Assembly (NCBI GenBank): GCA_900759665.1
Contig: CAAEWE010000050.1
Location: 1-64,000, forward strand
Direction of reading: 5' to 3'
DNA: 64,000 bases
DNA from: Lachnospiraceae bacterium
GTDB taxonomy: Bacteria; Bacillota; Clostridia; Lachnospirales; Lachnospiraceae
Shown: piece after piece, positions 45,797 through 54,768 of the stretch
How positions within the stretch are numbered: the stretch's first letter is position 1
Layout: each line of letters opens with the position of its first letter
Notes under the pieces: model-generated
What the model was told of the DNA's origin: nothing
What the model saw: only the letters and a program-made list of their open reading frames with translations
Database searches by the model: none
Translations under genes and position numbers: made by a program

Positions 45797-46453
45797 ATGA
45801 AGTTTTTTGTTGACACAGCAAAGATTGAAGACATCAAAAAAGCAAATGATATGGGTGTGATCTGTGGAGTAACGACAAATCCATCCCTGATCGCAAAGGA
45901 AGGCGGCAAGAGCCAGGAGGAGATCCTCAAGGAGATCGCATCCATCGTTGATGGTCCGATCAGCGGTGAGGTTAAGGCAACAACAGTTGATGCAGAGGGC
46001 ATGATCGCGGAGGGACGCGAGATCGCAAAGCTTCATCCAAACATGGTAGTAAAGATCCCGATGACTGTTGAGGGACTCAAGGCTACAAAGGTACTGGCTT
46101 CTGAGGGCATCAAGGTAAATGTTACACTGATCTTTTCTGCCAATCAGGCACTTCTGGCAGCCAGAGCAGGTGCTGCATATGTATCACCATTCCTGGGACG
46201 TCTGGACGATATCTCACAGCCGGGTATTGATCTGATCGAGACCATTACCGCTATTTTTGATAATTATGGTATCGACACAGAGATCATCGCAGCAAGCATC
46301 CGCAATCCGATCCATGTTACAGACTGTGCTCTTGCTGGTGCTGATATCGCAACGGTTCCGTATTCTGTGATCGAGCAGATGACAAAGCATCCGCTGACAG
46401 ACCAAGGTATCGAGAAGTTCCAGAAGGAATATCTTGCCGTATTTGGTGAGTAA
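45797..46453 (+). CDS. Transaldolase, TalC/Fsa type
   Basis: A 218-residue transaldolase of the small fructose-6-phosphate aldolase-like group. MKFFVDTAKIEDIKKA and GVTTNPSLIAKEGG are diagnostic, and the Schiff-base lysine is Lys-86 in VVKIPMT. It moves dihydroxyacetone units in the non-oxidative pentose phosphate path (or cleaves F6P). Two transketolase genes follow. AAAGAGGAGG precedes the ATG. Confidence 0.94.
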   Translation: MKFFVDTAKIEDIKKANDMGVICGVTTNPSLIAKEGGKSQEEILKEIASIVDGPISGEVKATTVDAEGMIAEGREIAKLHPNMVVKIPMTVEGLKATKVLASEGIKVNVTLIFSANQALLAARAGAAYVSPFLGRLDDISQPGIDLIETITAIFDNYGIDTEIIAASIRNPIHVTDCALAGADIATVPYSVIEQMTKHPLTDQGIEKFQKEYLAVFGE

Positions 46454-46544
46454 GCAGTATGAAGAATACCTCTGATGGACATAATATGTTGTCCGGGGGG
46501 GACATCACTTTATACCAAAATGTAAAGACAGAAAGGAAAATAAA

Positions 46545-47375
46545 ATGGATACATTAGCATTAAAGAAAACTGCAAATGAGATTCGTAAGGGTATTGTGAC
46601 AGCAGTACACAGTGCCAAATCCGGTCATCCGGGCGGGTCTCTTTCGGCAGCAGATATTTTAACATATCTTTATTTTGAAGAGATGAATGTAGATCCAAAG
46701 GATCCAAAGAAAGCAGACCGTGACCGTTTCGTACTTTCCAAGGGTCACATTGCACCGGCACTTTATTCTACATTAGCGGAGAAAGGATATTTCCCGAAGG
46801 AGGATCTTAAAACACTTCGTCATGTTGGTTCCTATCTGCAGGGACATCCGGATATGAAGCATATTCCGGGCGTTGATATGTCAAGCGGTTCTCTGGGACA
46901 GGGAATTTCCGCAGCCGTTGGTATGGCACTGTCCGCAAAGCTGGACAATGCAGATTACCGTACTTACACATTGTTAGGCGATGGTGAGATTCAGGAAGGG
47001 CAGGTCTGGGAGGCAGCTATGTTTGCCGGTGCCCGTAAGCTGGACAATCTTGTAGTGATCGTAGACAATAACGGTCTCCAGATTGATGGAGATATTGCAG
47101 ATGTATGTTCACCATATCCGATCGCAGAGAAGTTTAAGGCATTTAATTTTAATGTGATCGAGATTGATGCCCATGATTTTGACCAGATCGCAGATGCTTT
47201 CAAGAAGGCAAAGGCTACCAAGGGTATGCCGACAGCGATCATTGCAAAGAGTATCAAGGGGAAAGGCGTAAGCTTCATGGAGAATCAGGCAAGCTGGCAT
47301 GGTTCTGCTCCAAACGATGAGCAGTACGCACAGGCAATGGCTGATCTGGACAAAATCGGTGAGAGCTTAAAATAA
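46545..47375 (+). CDS. Transketolase, N-terminal subunit
   Basis: A 276-residue N-terminal half of a split transketolase. The thiamine diphosphate motif runs from GDGEIQEGQVWEA to VIVDNNGLQIDG; SAKSGHPGGSLSAADIL is the family block. The C-terminal half is encoded 12 bases downstream. The pair and the upstream transaldolase interconvert pentose and hexose phosphates. Confidence 0.96.
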   Translation: MDTLALKKTANEIRKGIVTAVHSAKSGHPGGSLSAADILTYLYFEEMNVDPKDPKKADRDRFVLSKGHIAPALYSTLAEKGYFPKEDLKTLRHVGSYLQGHPDMKHIPGVDMSSGSLGQGISAAVGMALSAKLDNADYRTYTLLGDGEIQEGQVWEAAMFAGARKLDNLVVIVDNNGLQIDGDIADVCSPYPIAEKFKAFNFNVIEIDAHDFDQIADAFKKAKATKGMPTAIIAKSIKGKGVSFMENQASWHGSAPNDEQYAQAMADLDKIGESLK

Positions 47376-47387
47376 AGGAGGATGAAC

Positions 47388-48332
47388 ATGGCTGACGTAA
47401 AGAAAATCGCGACAAGAGAAAGCTACGGAAATGCGTTGAAGGAATATGCAGAGGAGTATCCAAACCTTGTAGTGCTTGATGCCGATCTGGCAGCAGCAAC
47501 CAAGACTGCAATCTTCAAAAAAGCATATCCGGACAGACATATAGATTGTGGTATCGCTGAGTGTGACATGATGGGAATTGCGGCAGGTCTTGCAACAACA
47601 GGAAAGATCCCGTTTGTAAGCTCATTCGCAATGTTTGCGGCAGGACGTGCCTTTGAGCAGGTTCGTAACTCCATTGCATATCCGCATCTCAATGTTAAGA
47701 TTGGTGCAACCCATGCCGGTATCTCTGTAGGAGAGGACGGAGCAACCCATCAGTGCTGTGAGGATCTGGCGTTAATGCGCACAATCCCGGGGATGATCGT
47801 AATGAACCCATCCGATGACGTAGAGGCAAAGGCTGCCGTTAAGGCTGCTCTGGATCATGATGGTCCTGTATATATCCGTTTTGGCCGTCTGGCCGTGCCG
47901 GTGATCAATGACAGACCGGACTATAAGTTTGAGATGGGCAAGGGTGTTGTTCTTCGTGAGGGCACGGATGTGACCATTATCGCAACAGGTCTTGAGGTTG
48001 GAGAGTCTCTGGAGGCTGCAGAGAAGCTGGCAGCAGACGGCATCTCTGCCAAGGTGATCAATATCCATACCATTAAGCCACTGGATGAAGATCTGGTGGT
48101 GGCTGCAGCCAAAGAAACCGGTAAGGTTGTTACCGTAGAGGAGCATTCTGTGATCGGTGGTCTGGGAAGTGCAGTTTGTGACTGTCTTTCTGCAAAAGCA
48201 CCAACAAAGGTTATGAAGATTGGTGTCAACGATACCTTTGGTGAGTCTGGTCCGGCTTTAGAGCTGATCAAGAAGTATGGTCTTGATGCAGACAGCATTT
48301 ATGCAAAGGTAAAAGCATTTGTTGCAGAGTAA
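47388..48332 (+). CDS. Transketolase, C-terminal subunit
   Basis: A 314-residue pyrimidine-binding and C-terminal part of split transketolase. DADLAAATKTAIF, IAECDMMGIAAGLA (the catalytic Glu) and the closing GESGPALELIKKYGL are typical. ATG 47388 is preferred since AGGAGG is 6 bases away; ATG 47382 abuts it. Confidence 0.96.
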   Translation: MADVKKIATRESYGNALKEYAEEYPNLVVLDADLAAATKTAIFKKAYPDRHIDCGIAECDMMGIAAGLATTGKIPFVSSFAMFAAGRAFEQVRNSIAYPHLNVKIGATHAGISVGEDGATHQCCEDLALMRTIPGMIVMNPSDDVEAKAAVKAALDHDGPVYIRFGRLAVPVINDRPDYKFEMGKGVVLREGTDVTIIATGLEVGESLEAAEKLAADGISAKVINIHTIKPLDEDLVVAAAKETGKVVTVEEHSVIGGLGSAVCDCLSAKAPTKVMKIGVNDTFGESGPALELIKKYGLDADSIYAKVKAFVAE

Positions 48333-48410
48333 GATTTGAATTTGACAGCGGTTTGATCTAACTGCTGTGATCGGTACAGAGTAGCAATTTGTTTTAATGT
48401 ACCGGATAGA

Positions 48411-48450
48411 AACGGGGTTTGTACCAATAATCGTACAGACCCTGTTTTTT
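48411..48450 (+). terminator. Terminator of the transketolase operon
   Basis: CGGGGTTTGTAC pairs, with two G-U pairs, with GTACAGACCCTG, followed by TTTTTT. Confidence 0.82.
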
Positions 48451-48477
48451 GCGTAAATAAGAAACATTTTGTATAAT
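48449..48477 (+). promoter_or_regulatory. Promoter of the histidine phosphatase gene
   Basis: TTGCGT (48449-48454), a 17-base spacer and TATAAT (48472-48477). Its -35 overlaps the U tract of the preceding terminator. Confidence 0.65.
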
Positions 48478-48550
48478 GCAGTATACTCATAATATTTCTT
48501 ATGTTCAGAGTTTGAGAAAATGAAAAATATCAGAAAGGTGGTTTTTATTT

Positions 48551-49294
48551 ATGAGATTACTGATCGTACGTCACGGAGATCCCGACTACAGTATTGATTC
48601 CCTGACTCCGAAGGGCTGGAAAGAGGCAGAATTGTTAGCGGATCGTCTCTGTAAGCTGGACGTAAAGGCGTTTTATGTGTCTCCCTTAGGCAGAGCAAAG
48701 GATACGGCATCCTTTACCCTGAAGCGTCTGGGAAGAGAAGCAGAGGAAATGAAATGGATGCGGGAGTTTGATGCGCAGATCGACCGGCCGGATGCAGTGG
48801 GTAGAACTATTGTCTGGGACTGGCTTCCGGCAGACTGGACAAACGTTCCGATATTTTATGACAAAGAGATCTGGAGTAATCATCCTCTGCTGAAAACCGG
48901 GAAAACAGAACATGGGGATGTCCGTGCAGAATACGACTGGGTCATAGAAGAGTTTGACAAGCTGTTAGCGCACCATGGTTATCAGCGTCAGGGGCAGCTT
49001 TACCGTGCAGTCAATGCCAATAATGACACCATTGTTCTGTTTTGCCATTTTGGTCTGGAATGTGTTCTCCTCAGCCATCTGCTGGGAATTTCGCCGATGG
49101 TGCTGTGGCATGGCTTCTGTGCGGCTCCGACCTCCGTCACGACCCTTTATACCGAAGAACGCCGCCGGGGCATTGTGTCCTTCCGGATGGCATCCTTTGG
49201 TGATATCTCTCATTTGTATGCAGCAAATGAAGAACCGGCATTCGCTGCCCGTTTCTGCGAATGTTACGATAACCCTGACGAACGACACGACTGA
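48551..49294 (+). CDS. Histidine phosphatase family protein
   Basis: A 247-residue phosphoglycerate-mutase-like phosphatase. The phosphorylated His is in LLIVRHGDPDY at residue 8, and CHFGLE near 176 carries the second His. The substrate is unknown. The stop codon lies exactly at the outer edge of the 541-bp inverted repeat. Confidence 0.9.
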   Translation: MRLLIVRHGDPDYSIDSLTPKGWKEAELLADRLCKLDVKAFYVSPLGRAKDTASFTLKRLGREAEEMKWMREFDAQIDRPDAVGRTIVWDWLPADWTNVPIFYDKEIWSNHPLLKTGKTEHGDVRAEYDWVIEEFDKLLAHHGYQRQGQLYRAVNANNDTIVLFCHFGLECVLLSHLLGISPMVLWHGFCAAPTSVTTLYTEERRRGIVSFRMASFGDISHLYAANEEPAFAARFCECYDNPDERHD

Positions 49295-49834
49295 TTCACA
49301 AAAACTTTCTTCGGAGAATACCTTAAGATGTCCGTAATGATTCTTATGTCGGAGAGGTACAATCGAGATTTTTGCCTCCGAATATTTAAAGATTCCGTGA
49401 GGCTGTGATTGGAAAATTGACGCAGATCAGTAGGATTTCTGAAAAATCTTTGCTTTGCAATGTTTCGATGAATACGTGTCTGGACGACCAAGCCTCCCTG
49501 GTGGGCTCAGCTATTTCGGTGGGCACGCTTTCGCTACATCGCACTACGCAATGGTGCATAACGCCACATAAAACGTGGCGTAAACACCAGCGAGTGCGAA
49601 AGTGCCCTCGAAACACCTGAATCCCACCCGGAGGCGAGTGCGGTAAGACACGTTCATCGAACATCGAAACAGCAAAGCAATTAGATTTTTCGAAATCTGT
49701 TAGTGACAAGACAATTTTCCAAAACACAGCCCACGGAAATTCAAAGCTGTCATGGCAAAAATCTGATTTGCACAATGTGACATAAGAATCATTACGGGAT
49801 TTTTATATTCTGGCAGGGGAAAGTTTTTGTGAAT
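49294..49834. repeat. 541-bp imperfect inverted repeat (large hairpin element)
   Basis: Left arm (about 49294-49506) and right arm (about 49617-49834) are inverted, diverged copies. Exact blocks include a 16-base end (49294-49309 with 49819-49834), a 19-base block (49332-49350 with 49779-49797), AGATTTTTGCC, GGAAAATTG, TTGCTTTGC and TGTTTCGATG. The 110-base centre folds again: ACGCCAC/GTGGCGT at 49561-49580 and GGGCA..CTTTCGC with GCGAAAGTGCCC. A third arm is at 1-215. No transposase gene is inside; short open frames across it are by-products of the repeat. It may be a MITE-like element or a large structured RNA. Confidence 0.88.
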
Positions 49835-49936
49835 AAAAACTTTTCATTCGATGCAACATTTTTGTTTCTGGGGACACAGTTTAATAGGAATACCAAAAGG
49901 GAAACGATAAAAGACGGAAAACGTGCCCTTGGGGGA

Positions 49937-49966
49937 ACGGGATGCAAATGTTTTTTTGCATCCCGT
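49937..49966 (+). other. 12-bp perfect hairpin in the leader of the beta-propeller gene
   Basis: ACGGGATGCAAA (49937-49948) and TTTGCATCCCGT (49955-49966) with a 6-base loop. No U tract follows, so it does not look like a terminator. It lies 25 bases before the start codon and could affect translation or RNA stability. Confidence 0.7.
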
Positions 49967-49990
49967 CAGGGGACAGAAATGGAGTGGCCT

Positions 49991-51910
49991 ATGAAAATGA
50001 TAGAAACAGAGAGAATGATCGGTATGCAGATGGAACAGGTGATGCTTCGTAGACGCCGCTGGGGGAAACCGGTTTTGGCAGGGGCAGTGGTGATTTGGCT
50101 GGTGTTGGTGATTTTGCTTTGCAGCATCTTTTTTGGAAAAAGGAGCGGGGAATACACAACCGATGTCACATGTGTTTCAAGTTACCATGAGATATACCAG
50201 TATTTTTCGGGATTGCTGGAGAAAAAGGACCGCTATATGCTGGAGGATGGGGGGAACCTGTCGGCTCTTATGAAGTCTTCGTCATCGACGGGAGGAGTGA
50301 ATGGTTCTGCTGTCCGGGTAGGAAGATCGGTGGAAACATATACTCCGATGAATCAACGGGAGAAAGGGATCGGAGAAGCAGATTATGCCGTGACTGATGG
50401 TCGATGGATCTATACATTATCCAGTAAGAAAAAACAGTATACGGTTCATATATTTCAGCCGGATGGAAAGAAAACGAAGGAGGTGCAGAGCATCCTTGTC
50501 CCACTTCCTAAAGACCGGGAGGGAAAGAGATACAAGCTTTACCGTTCACCGATTTGGGAGGAATATAATGCAGAGCTTTATGTCAGCAGCAATATTCTGA
50601 CAGTTGTGGAAGAAATTCAGGGCAGCCTTGAATGGGACATAAAAACTGCGGCATATTTTTATGATATTTCCGATATGGAGCATCCGAAGGAGATCAGACA
50701 TACGATACAAAACGGAAACTATAATACATTGCGGGAATATAATGGCATTTTATATCTGGTCACACAGCAGGCAAAGGTTCCGGTAACTGCCATGAAAGAG
50801 GAAAATAAAGATCGTTATATTCCGGGGCTGGACGGGGAGCTTTTGGGAACACAGAACATTATGCTGCCGCCGGATTCGGATGGAAATGCCTATACCATGG
50901 TGAGCTCGTGGAAATTATCGGGAGATATACAACGACAGGATGTGAAGGCGGTCATCGGAAGGTATCTGGATGTGTATATGACAGAAAATAATTTATATCT
51001 TTCGACGACACTTTATGCGGATACCGATAAAAAAGAAAAATATGATCAGACCCGTATTGTAAAACTGCAGTTGTATCAGGGGCGTCTGATCGGAGATAAA
51101 ACCGAAACTATGCAGGGAACGATCACCAGCAGCTTTGGAATCCAGGAGCGGGAGGATAAGCTGTATGTGATCACGCAGATCCTTCATTATCAATATGAGG
51201 ATGATCCGGACATTATTGGCACTGTTATTGGCAGCACGGAGGTGTGTGCTTATGCCTTTGATGAGAATTTCCGGCTTTTATCGAAGCAGAAAAATATCGC
51301 GAAAGATGAAAATATTAAGGCAGTTCGTTTTTTGGATCAGATGGGATATGTGGTGACTTATCAGCAGCAGGATCCTCTTTTTAGCATTGATTTTTCTGAT
51401 CCGAAAAATTTAAAGGTGATGGATAAGATCGAAATGCCCGGATTTTCCGGTTATCTTCATCCGGTGAAGGATGATCTGCTTTTGGGGATTGGGGAGGCAG
51501 AGAACGGAAATGCCCAAATTTCACTGTACGATATTACGGACAATAACAAACTCAGCATTTATGATAAAAAGGAAATAGATCATATAAAATATAACAATGT
51601 ACTGGAGGATTACCGGAAAATTTTTATGGATGAAGAACATAATGTAGTAGGCTTCGGCGGGACAGATTATGGAGACAGTGATGACGATACAGAGGAGAAC
51701 CGTGTGCAAAATTATTATGTATTGTATCATTATGACAGAACCGGAAAGCTGCAGAAAATAAGAGAATATCCTGTTAAAAAAGAATACCGGGGATTTATCA
51801 ATCAGAAATTTATCGGGATGCGGATCGGAACCTGGTTTTATGTGATTCCGGAGGAAACTTTCCGGCGGGAGGATATGGAGATTGTCCCATATTCTCAGGA
51901 AAACTTTTAA
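49991..51910 (+). CDS. Membrane-anchored beta-propeller domain protein
   Basis: A 639-residue protein with one membrane segment (about residues 28-48) and an extracellular part that fits the secreted C-terminal beta-propeller family of Firmicutes and archaea (KGIGEADYAVTDGRWIYTLSS, then DISDMEHPKEIR, AYTMVSSWKLSG, LDQMGYVVTYQQQDPLFSIDFSDP). A role is unknown. ATG 49991 follows GGAG at 6 bases; the open frame reaches back to 49829 but crosses a hairpin and the repeat end. Acidic patch DYGDSDDDTEEN lies near the C-terminus. Confidence 0.83.
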   Translation: MKMIETERMIGMQMEQVMLRRRRWGKPVLAGAVVIWLVLVILLCSIFFGKRSGEYTTDVTCVSSYHEIYQYFSGLLEKKDRYMLEDGGNLSALMKSSSSTGGVNGSAVRVGRSVETYTPMNQREKGIGEADYAVTDGRWIYTLSSKKKQYTVHIFQPDGKKTKEVQSILVPLPKDREGKRYKLYRSPIWEEYNAELYVSSNILTVVEEIQGSLEWDIKTAAYFYDISDMEHPKEIRHTIQNGNYNTLREYNGILYLVTQQAKVPVTAMKEENKDRYIPGLDGELLGTQNIMLPPDSDGNAYTMVSSWKLSGDIQRQDVKAVIGRYLDVYMTENNLYLSTTLYADTDKKEKYDQTRIVKLQLYQGRLIGDKTETMQGTITSSFGIQEREDKLYVITQILHYQYEDDPDIIGTVIGSTEVCAYAFDENFRLLSKQKNIAKDENIKAVRFLDQMGYVVTYQQQDPLFSIDFSDPKNLKVMDKIEMPGFSGYLHPVKDDLLLGIGEAENGNAQISLYDITDNNKLSIYDKKEIDHIKYNNVLEDYRKIFMDEEHNVVGFGGTDYGDSDDDTEENRVQNYYVLYHYDRTGKLQKIREYPVKKEYRGFINQKFIGMRIGTWFYVIPEETFRREDMEIVPYSQENF

Positions 51911-52031
51911 AGCTTGATGTAAATATATCACCGGTAGTTTTTCTGCTTTGATCAGGTATAATTGCCATCTTCATTGGAAAAAATAGGCATAAAAGACCTG
52001 TGCATTTTTTGTACAGGAAAGGAGGTGCCGG

Positions 52032-53105
52032 ATGGCAAAAAAAGAAATCGGAAAACAAAGTGTAGAATTTGACTGTCCGCCCCTGATCGTAGGGGCGGCG
52101 TCTGTTGTTGGGGAAAAGGAAGTGCAGGGACCCTATGGAGAATATTTTGATCATGTGATCAAAGATCCTATGGCGGGACAGGACACCTGGGAGGAGGCAG
52201 AGGAGCGTTTTCAACAGATGGCTGCAGAAATGGCCATTGAGAAATGCGGACTGGAAAAAAAGGACATCCGTTATGTGGTGGCGGGAGATCTGCTGGGACA
52301 GTTGATCGCCTCCTCCTTTGGACTGATGAATCTGGATATTCCAATCTTTGGAGTGTACGGAGCCTGCTCCACCATGGGAGAATCCCTGGCGATCGGATCG
52401 ATGTTAGTAGATGGCGGTTTTGCGGACCGGGTTGTGGCTCTCACTTCCAGTCATTTTGCCAGTGCGGAAAAGCAGTTTCGCTTTCCTCTGGGATATGGCA
52501 ACCAGCGACCCAAAGCAGCAACCTGGACTGTGACAGGAAGCGGGGCGGTCGTGCTTTCTTCCCAGTTTGATACAAAAAAGAAGTTTTCCGGAAAAACCAA
52601 TGTCCAAAAAATCGTACAAGTCCGGGGCGTGACCACAGGAAAGATCGTGGATTACGGAGTAAAGGACAGTATGAATATGGGGGCATGCATGGCCCCGGCA
52701 GCGGCAGATGTGATCGCGGCAAATCTGGCGGATTTTCAGAGAAAGCCGGAGGATTATGATCAGATCATTACCGGTGATCTGGGACAGGTCGGCAGACAGA
52801 TTCTGTTAGATATTCTGGAAGCAAAAGGCTATGATATCGCGTCCCGTTATATGGACTGTGGGATTGAGATTTACCGGGATGATCAAAATGTCCAGTCCGG
52901 AGGCAGCGGCTGTGGATGCAGTGCGGTTATGCTGACCGGGTATATTTTGCAGAAGCTTCAGAAGCAGGAATGGAAGCGTGTTTTATTTGTTCCCACAGGA
53001 GCCCTTTTGTCACCGGTAAGTTTTAATGAAGGAAAAAGTGTGCCGGGAATTGCACATGGTGTCATACTGGAAAGTGCGGAGGAAAAATCAGAAAAGAGAT
53101 CATAA
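52032..53105 (+). CDS. spoVAD: Stage V sporulation protein AD
   Basis: A 357-residue SpoVAD, thiolase-like fold, part of the spore membrane channel for dipicolinic acid uptake in the forespore and release at germination. PLIVGAASVVGEKE, VAGDLLGQLIASSFGL, VYGACSTMGESLAIGSML and GGSGCGCSAVML are family blocks. GGAGGTG precedes the ATG. spoVAE follows; spoVAC is not upstream. Confidence 0.96.
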   Translation: MAKKEIGKQSVEFDCPPLIVGAASVVGEKEVQGPYGEYFDHVIKDPMAGQDTWEEAEERFQQMAAEMAIEKCGLEKKDIRYVVAGDLLGQLIASSFGLMNLDIPIFGVYGACSTMGESLAIGSMLVDGGFADRVVALTSSHFASAEKQFRFPLGYGNQRPKAATWTVTGSGAVVLSSQFDTKKKFSGKTNVQKIVQVRGVTTGKIVDYGVKDSMNMGACMAPAAADVIAANLADFQRKPEDYDQIITGDLGQVGRQILLDILEAKGYDIASRYMDCGIEIYRDDQNVQSGGSGCGCSAVMLTGYILQKLQKQEWKRVLFVPTGALLSPVSFNEGKSVPGIAHGVILESAEEKSEKRS

Positions 53106-53167
53106 AATCTGAAGGATATTTTTTGAAAAAATCATTCAATAATTGTCATGAAAAAGGAGAACAAAAA

Positions 53168-53521
53168 ATGAATTATATATGGGCATTTATGGCAGGAGGA
53201 TTAATTTGTGTGGCTGTGCAGATTTTGATGGATAATACAAAATTATTGCCGGGACGCATTATGGTAATTCTGGTGTGTACCGGAGTAATTCTTGGTGCAC
53301 TTGGCTGGTACGAGCCTTTTGAAAAATGGGCGGGTGCCGGAGCAACGGTTCCACTGCTTGGTTTTGGAAATGTTTTATTTCGTGGTGTGAAAGAAGCGAT
53401 TGACAAGGAAGGATTTATTGGATTATTTAAAGGTGGATTTACGGCATGCTCCGTGGGAGTTTCCGGTGCGTTAATTTTTGGGTATATTGCTTCGTTGATT
53501 TTTAAACCGAAAATGAAATAA
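53168..53521 (+). CDS. spoVAE: Stage V sporulation protein AE
   Basis: A 117-residue protein with about four membrane segments, of the SpoVAEb type (MNYIWAFMAGGLICVAVQIL, GFGNVLFRGVKEAIDKEGFIGLFKGG). It forms the DPA channel with SpoVAC and SpoVAD. ATG 53168 follows AAAGGAGAAC; an upstream ATG at 53123 lacks this. Confidence 0.94.
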   Translation: MNYIWAFMAGGLICVAVQILMDNTKLLPGRIMVILVCTGVILGALGWYEPFEKWAGAGATVPLLGFGNVLFRGVKEAIDKEGFIGLFKGGFTACSVGVSGALIFGYIASLIFKPKMK

Positions 53522-53693
53522 AACAACTGGAAAAACAAGGCAATATTTATAATTTTTTTGTGGAAAATCCAAATAATTATACAATAGTAACAAAAATTGA
53601 AAAAAGGGTTGAAACTTTTCGAAAAACGCTATAAACTTTTTATCGTAGAACGAATTGTTAATTTTTTCTTTAGTTATGAAAGGGAGAAGTATT

Positions 53694-54170
53694 ATGGCAG
53701 ATAAGAAAAATACTACCGCAAAAAAAGAGACCGTAGCAAAGACAAACACAGCAGCAGCACTTGCATCTGTAGCAGCAAAGAAGGCTGAGCCGGCAGCTCC
53801 TGCGGCAAAGGCAGCAGATACAACAACAGTAAAGAAGGCAGAGGCACCAAAGGCAGCAGAGAAGAAAGCCCCTGTAAAGAAGGCAGAGGCACCAAAGAAG
53901 ACAGCAGTCAAGAAAGCTGAGCCAAAGAAGCGTGGCAGAAAGTCTGCAGTAGCAAAGAAGGCTGAGCCTCGTGTACAGGAAGTATACTTTGAGTTTGGTG
54001 ATAAGCAGGTTGAGGCAGGCGATATCGTTTCTAAGGTTGAGCAGGCATACAAGGATGCCGGACATCAGATCGGACGTATCAAGGATCTGAAGGTATACAT
54101 CAACTCCGAGGAAGGCAGAGCATATTATGTCATCAATGGAGATGGTGAAGGAAAATTCATCGAGCTGTAA
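53694..54170 (+). CDS. DUF6465 protein with Lys/Ala-rich N-terminus
   Basis: A 158-residue protein in two parts. Residues 1-85 are an Ala/Lys/Pro low-complexity region (repeats of AVKKAEPKK and KKAEAPK type) resembling histone H1-like tails. Residues 90-158 form a folded domain (VQEVYFEFGDKQVEAGDIV, LKVYINSEEGRAYYVING) that from memory is DUF6465. Nucleic-acid binding through the basic tail is inference. GAAAGGGAGAAG precedes the ATG, and a strong terminator follows. Confidence 0.8.
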   Translation: MADKKNTTAKKETVAKTNTAAALASVAAKKAEPAAPAAKAADTTTVKKAEAPKAAEKKAPVKKAEAPKKTAVKKAEPKKRGRKSAVAKKAEPRVQEVYFEFGDKQVEAGDIVSKVEQAYKDAGHQIGRIKDLKVYINSEEGRAYYVINGDGEGKFIEL

Positions 54171-54189
54171 GATTTGTTTTAAAATATAC

Positions 54190-54226
54190 AAAAGGGCTGA
54201 GATTGCAAGGAATCTCAGCCCTTTTT
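54190..54226. terminator. Terminator between DUF6465 and SASP genes
   Basis: AAAAGGGCTGAGATT and AATCTCAGCCCTTTTT form a 15-bp stem with a 6-base loop. A-runs and T-runs on both sides let it work for both convergent genes. Confidence 0.9.
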
Positions 54227-54275
54227 CCATGGTTATCCATGGAAAGACTGGGGCCATATGCCCCGGCTCCGATGA

Positions 54276-54485
54276 TTATTTACCTGCCATAGACTCTTCC
54301 TGGCGCTTGATCATCTGACGAACCATCTCGCCACCGACAGAACCATTCTGTGCGGAAGTCAGGTCACCGTTGTATCCACCATTCTTAAGTGGTACTCCTA
54401 ACTCGCTGGCAACCTCCATCTTGAACTTATCCATAGCTTCCTTTGCCTGTGGAACTTCCATTTTTGAACTCTGACTGTTTGTCAT
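54276..54485 (-). CDS. Alpha/beta-type small acid-soluble spore protein
   Basis: A 69-residue SASP that coats and protects spore DNA. It has KMEVASELGVPL around the germination protease site and the DNA-binding block YNGDLTSAQNGSVGGEMVRQMI. GGAGG precedes the ATG. Its presence points to real endospore formation. A palindrome CTGTATATACAG lies 45 bases upstream; a sigma-G promoter was not clearly seen. Confidence 0.94.
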   Translation of the reverse strand: MTNSQSSKMEVPQAKEAMDKFKMEVASELGVPLKNGGYNGDLTSAQNGSVGGEMVRQMIKRQEESMAGK

Positions 54486-54694
54486 TTTTTTCTACCTCCT
54501 TGAAATTGTTTTGCCGATGGATTTCATTCTGTATATACAGATTCATATCTAATTCGGCGGGATAGGCTTTGTTGTTTGCTTATCCTGATTTCTATTATCT
54601 GCAAATGCACTTAAATTATTTTGCCAGTTTCTTCCTTTTGCTTTCACAAAATTTGGATCGTTAAAATACTTATTGCAAAATTTTCGTCAAATGG

Positions 54695-54722
54695 TTGAAT
54701 TTTTCATGGGATGTGGTAAAAT
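54695..54722 (+). promoter_or_regulatory. Candidate promoter of the SCIFF gene
   Basis: TTGAAT (54695-54700), a 16-base spacer and TAAAAT (54717-54722). Confidence 0.5.
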
Positions 54723-54768
54723 AGAATAAATTATTGTGTTTAGAACTCAGGAAAGGATGGAGGATATC

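Noticed and set aside
49386..49775. A 129-codon minus-strand open frame, and other short frames on both strands, across the palindromic element
   Set aside because: They follow the inverted repeat, have no ribosome site and mirror each other; they look like by-products of a non-coding repeat.
49937..49966. Transcription terminator before the beta-propeller gene
   Set aside because: The stem is perfect but no U tract follows it.
53471..54052. A 193-codon frame opposite DUF6465, rich in Phe and Ala
   Set aside because: It is the complement of the Ala/Lys repeat codons of the real gene.
54486..54600. Sigma-G promoter for the SASP gene
   Set aside because: No pair of -35 and -10 boxes with proper spacing could be matched with confidence.
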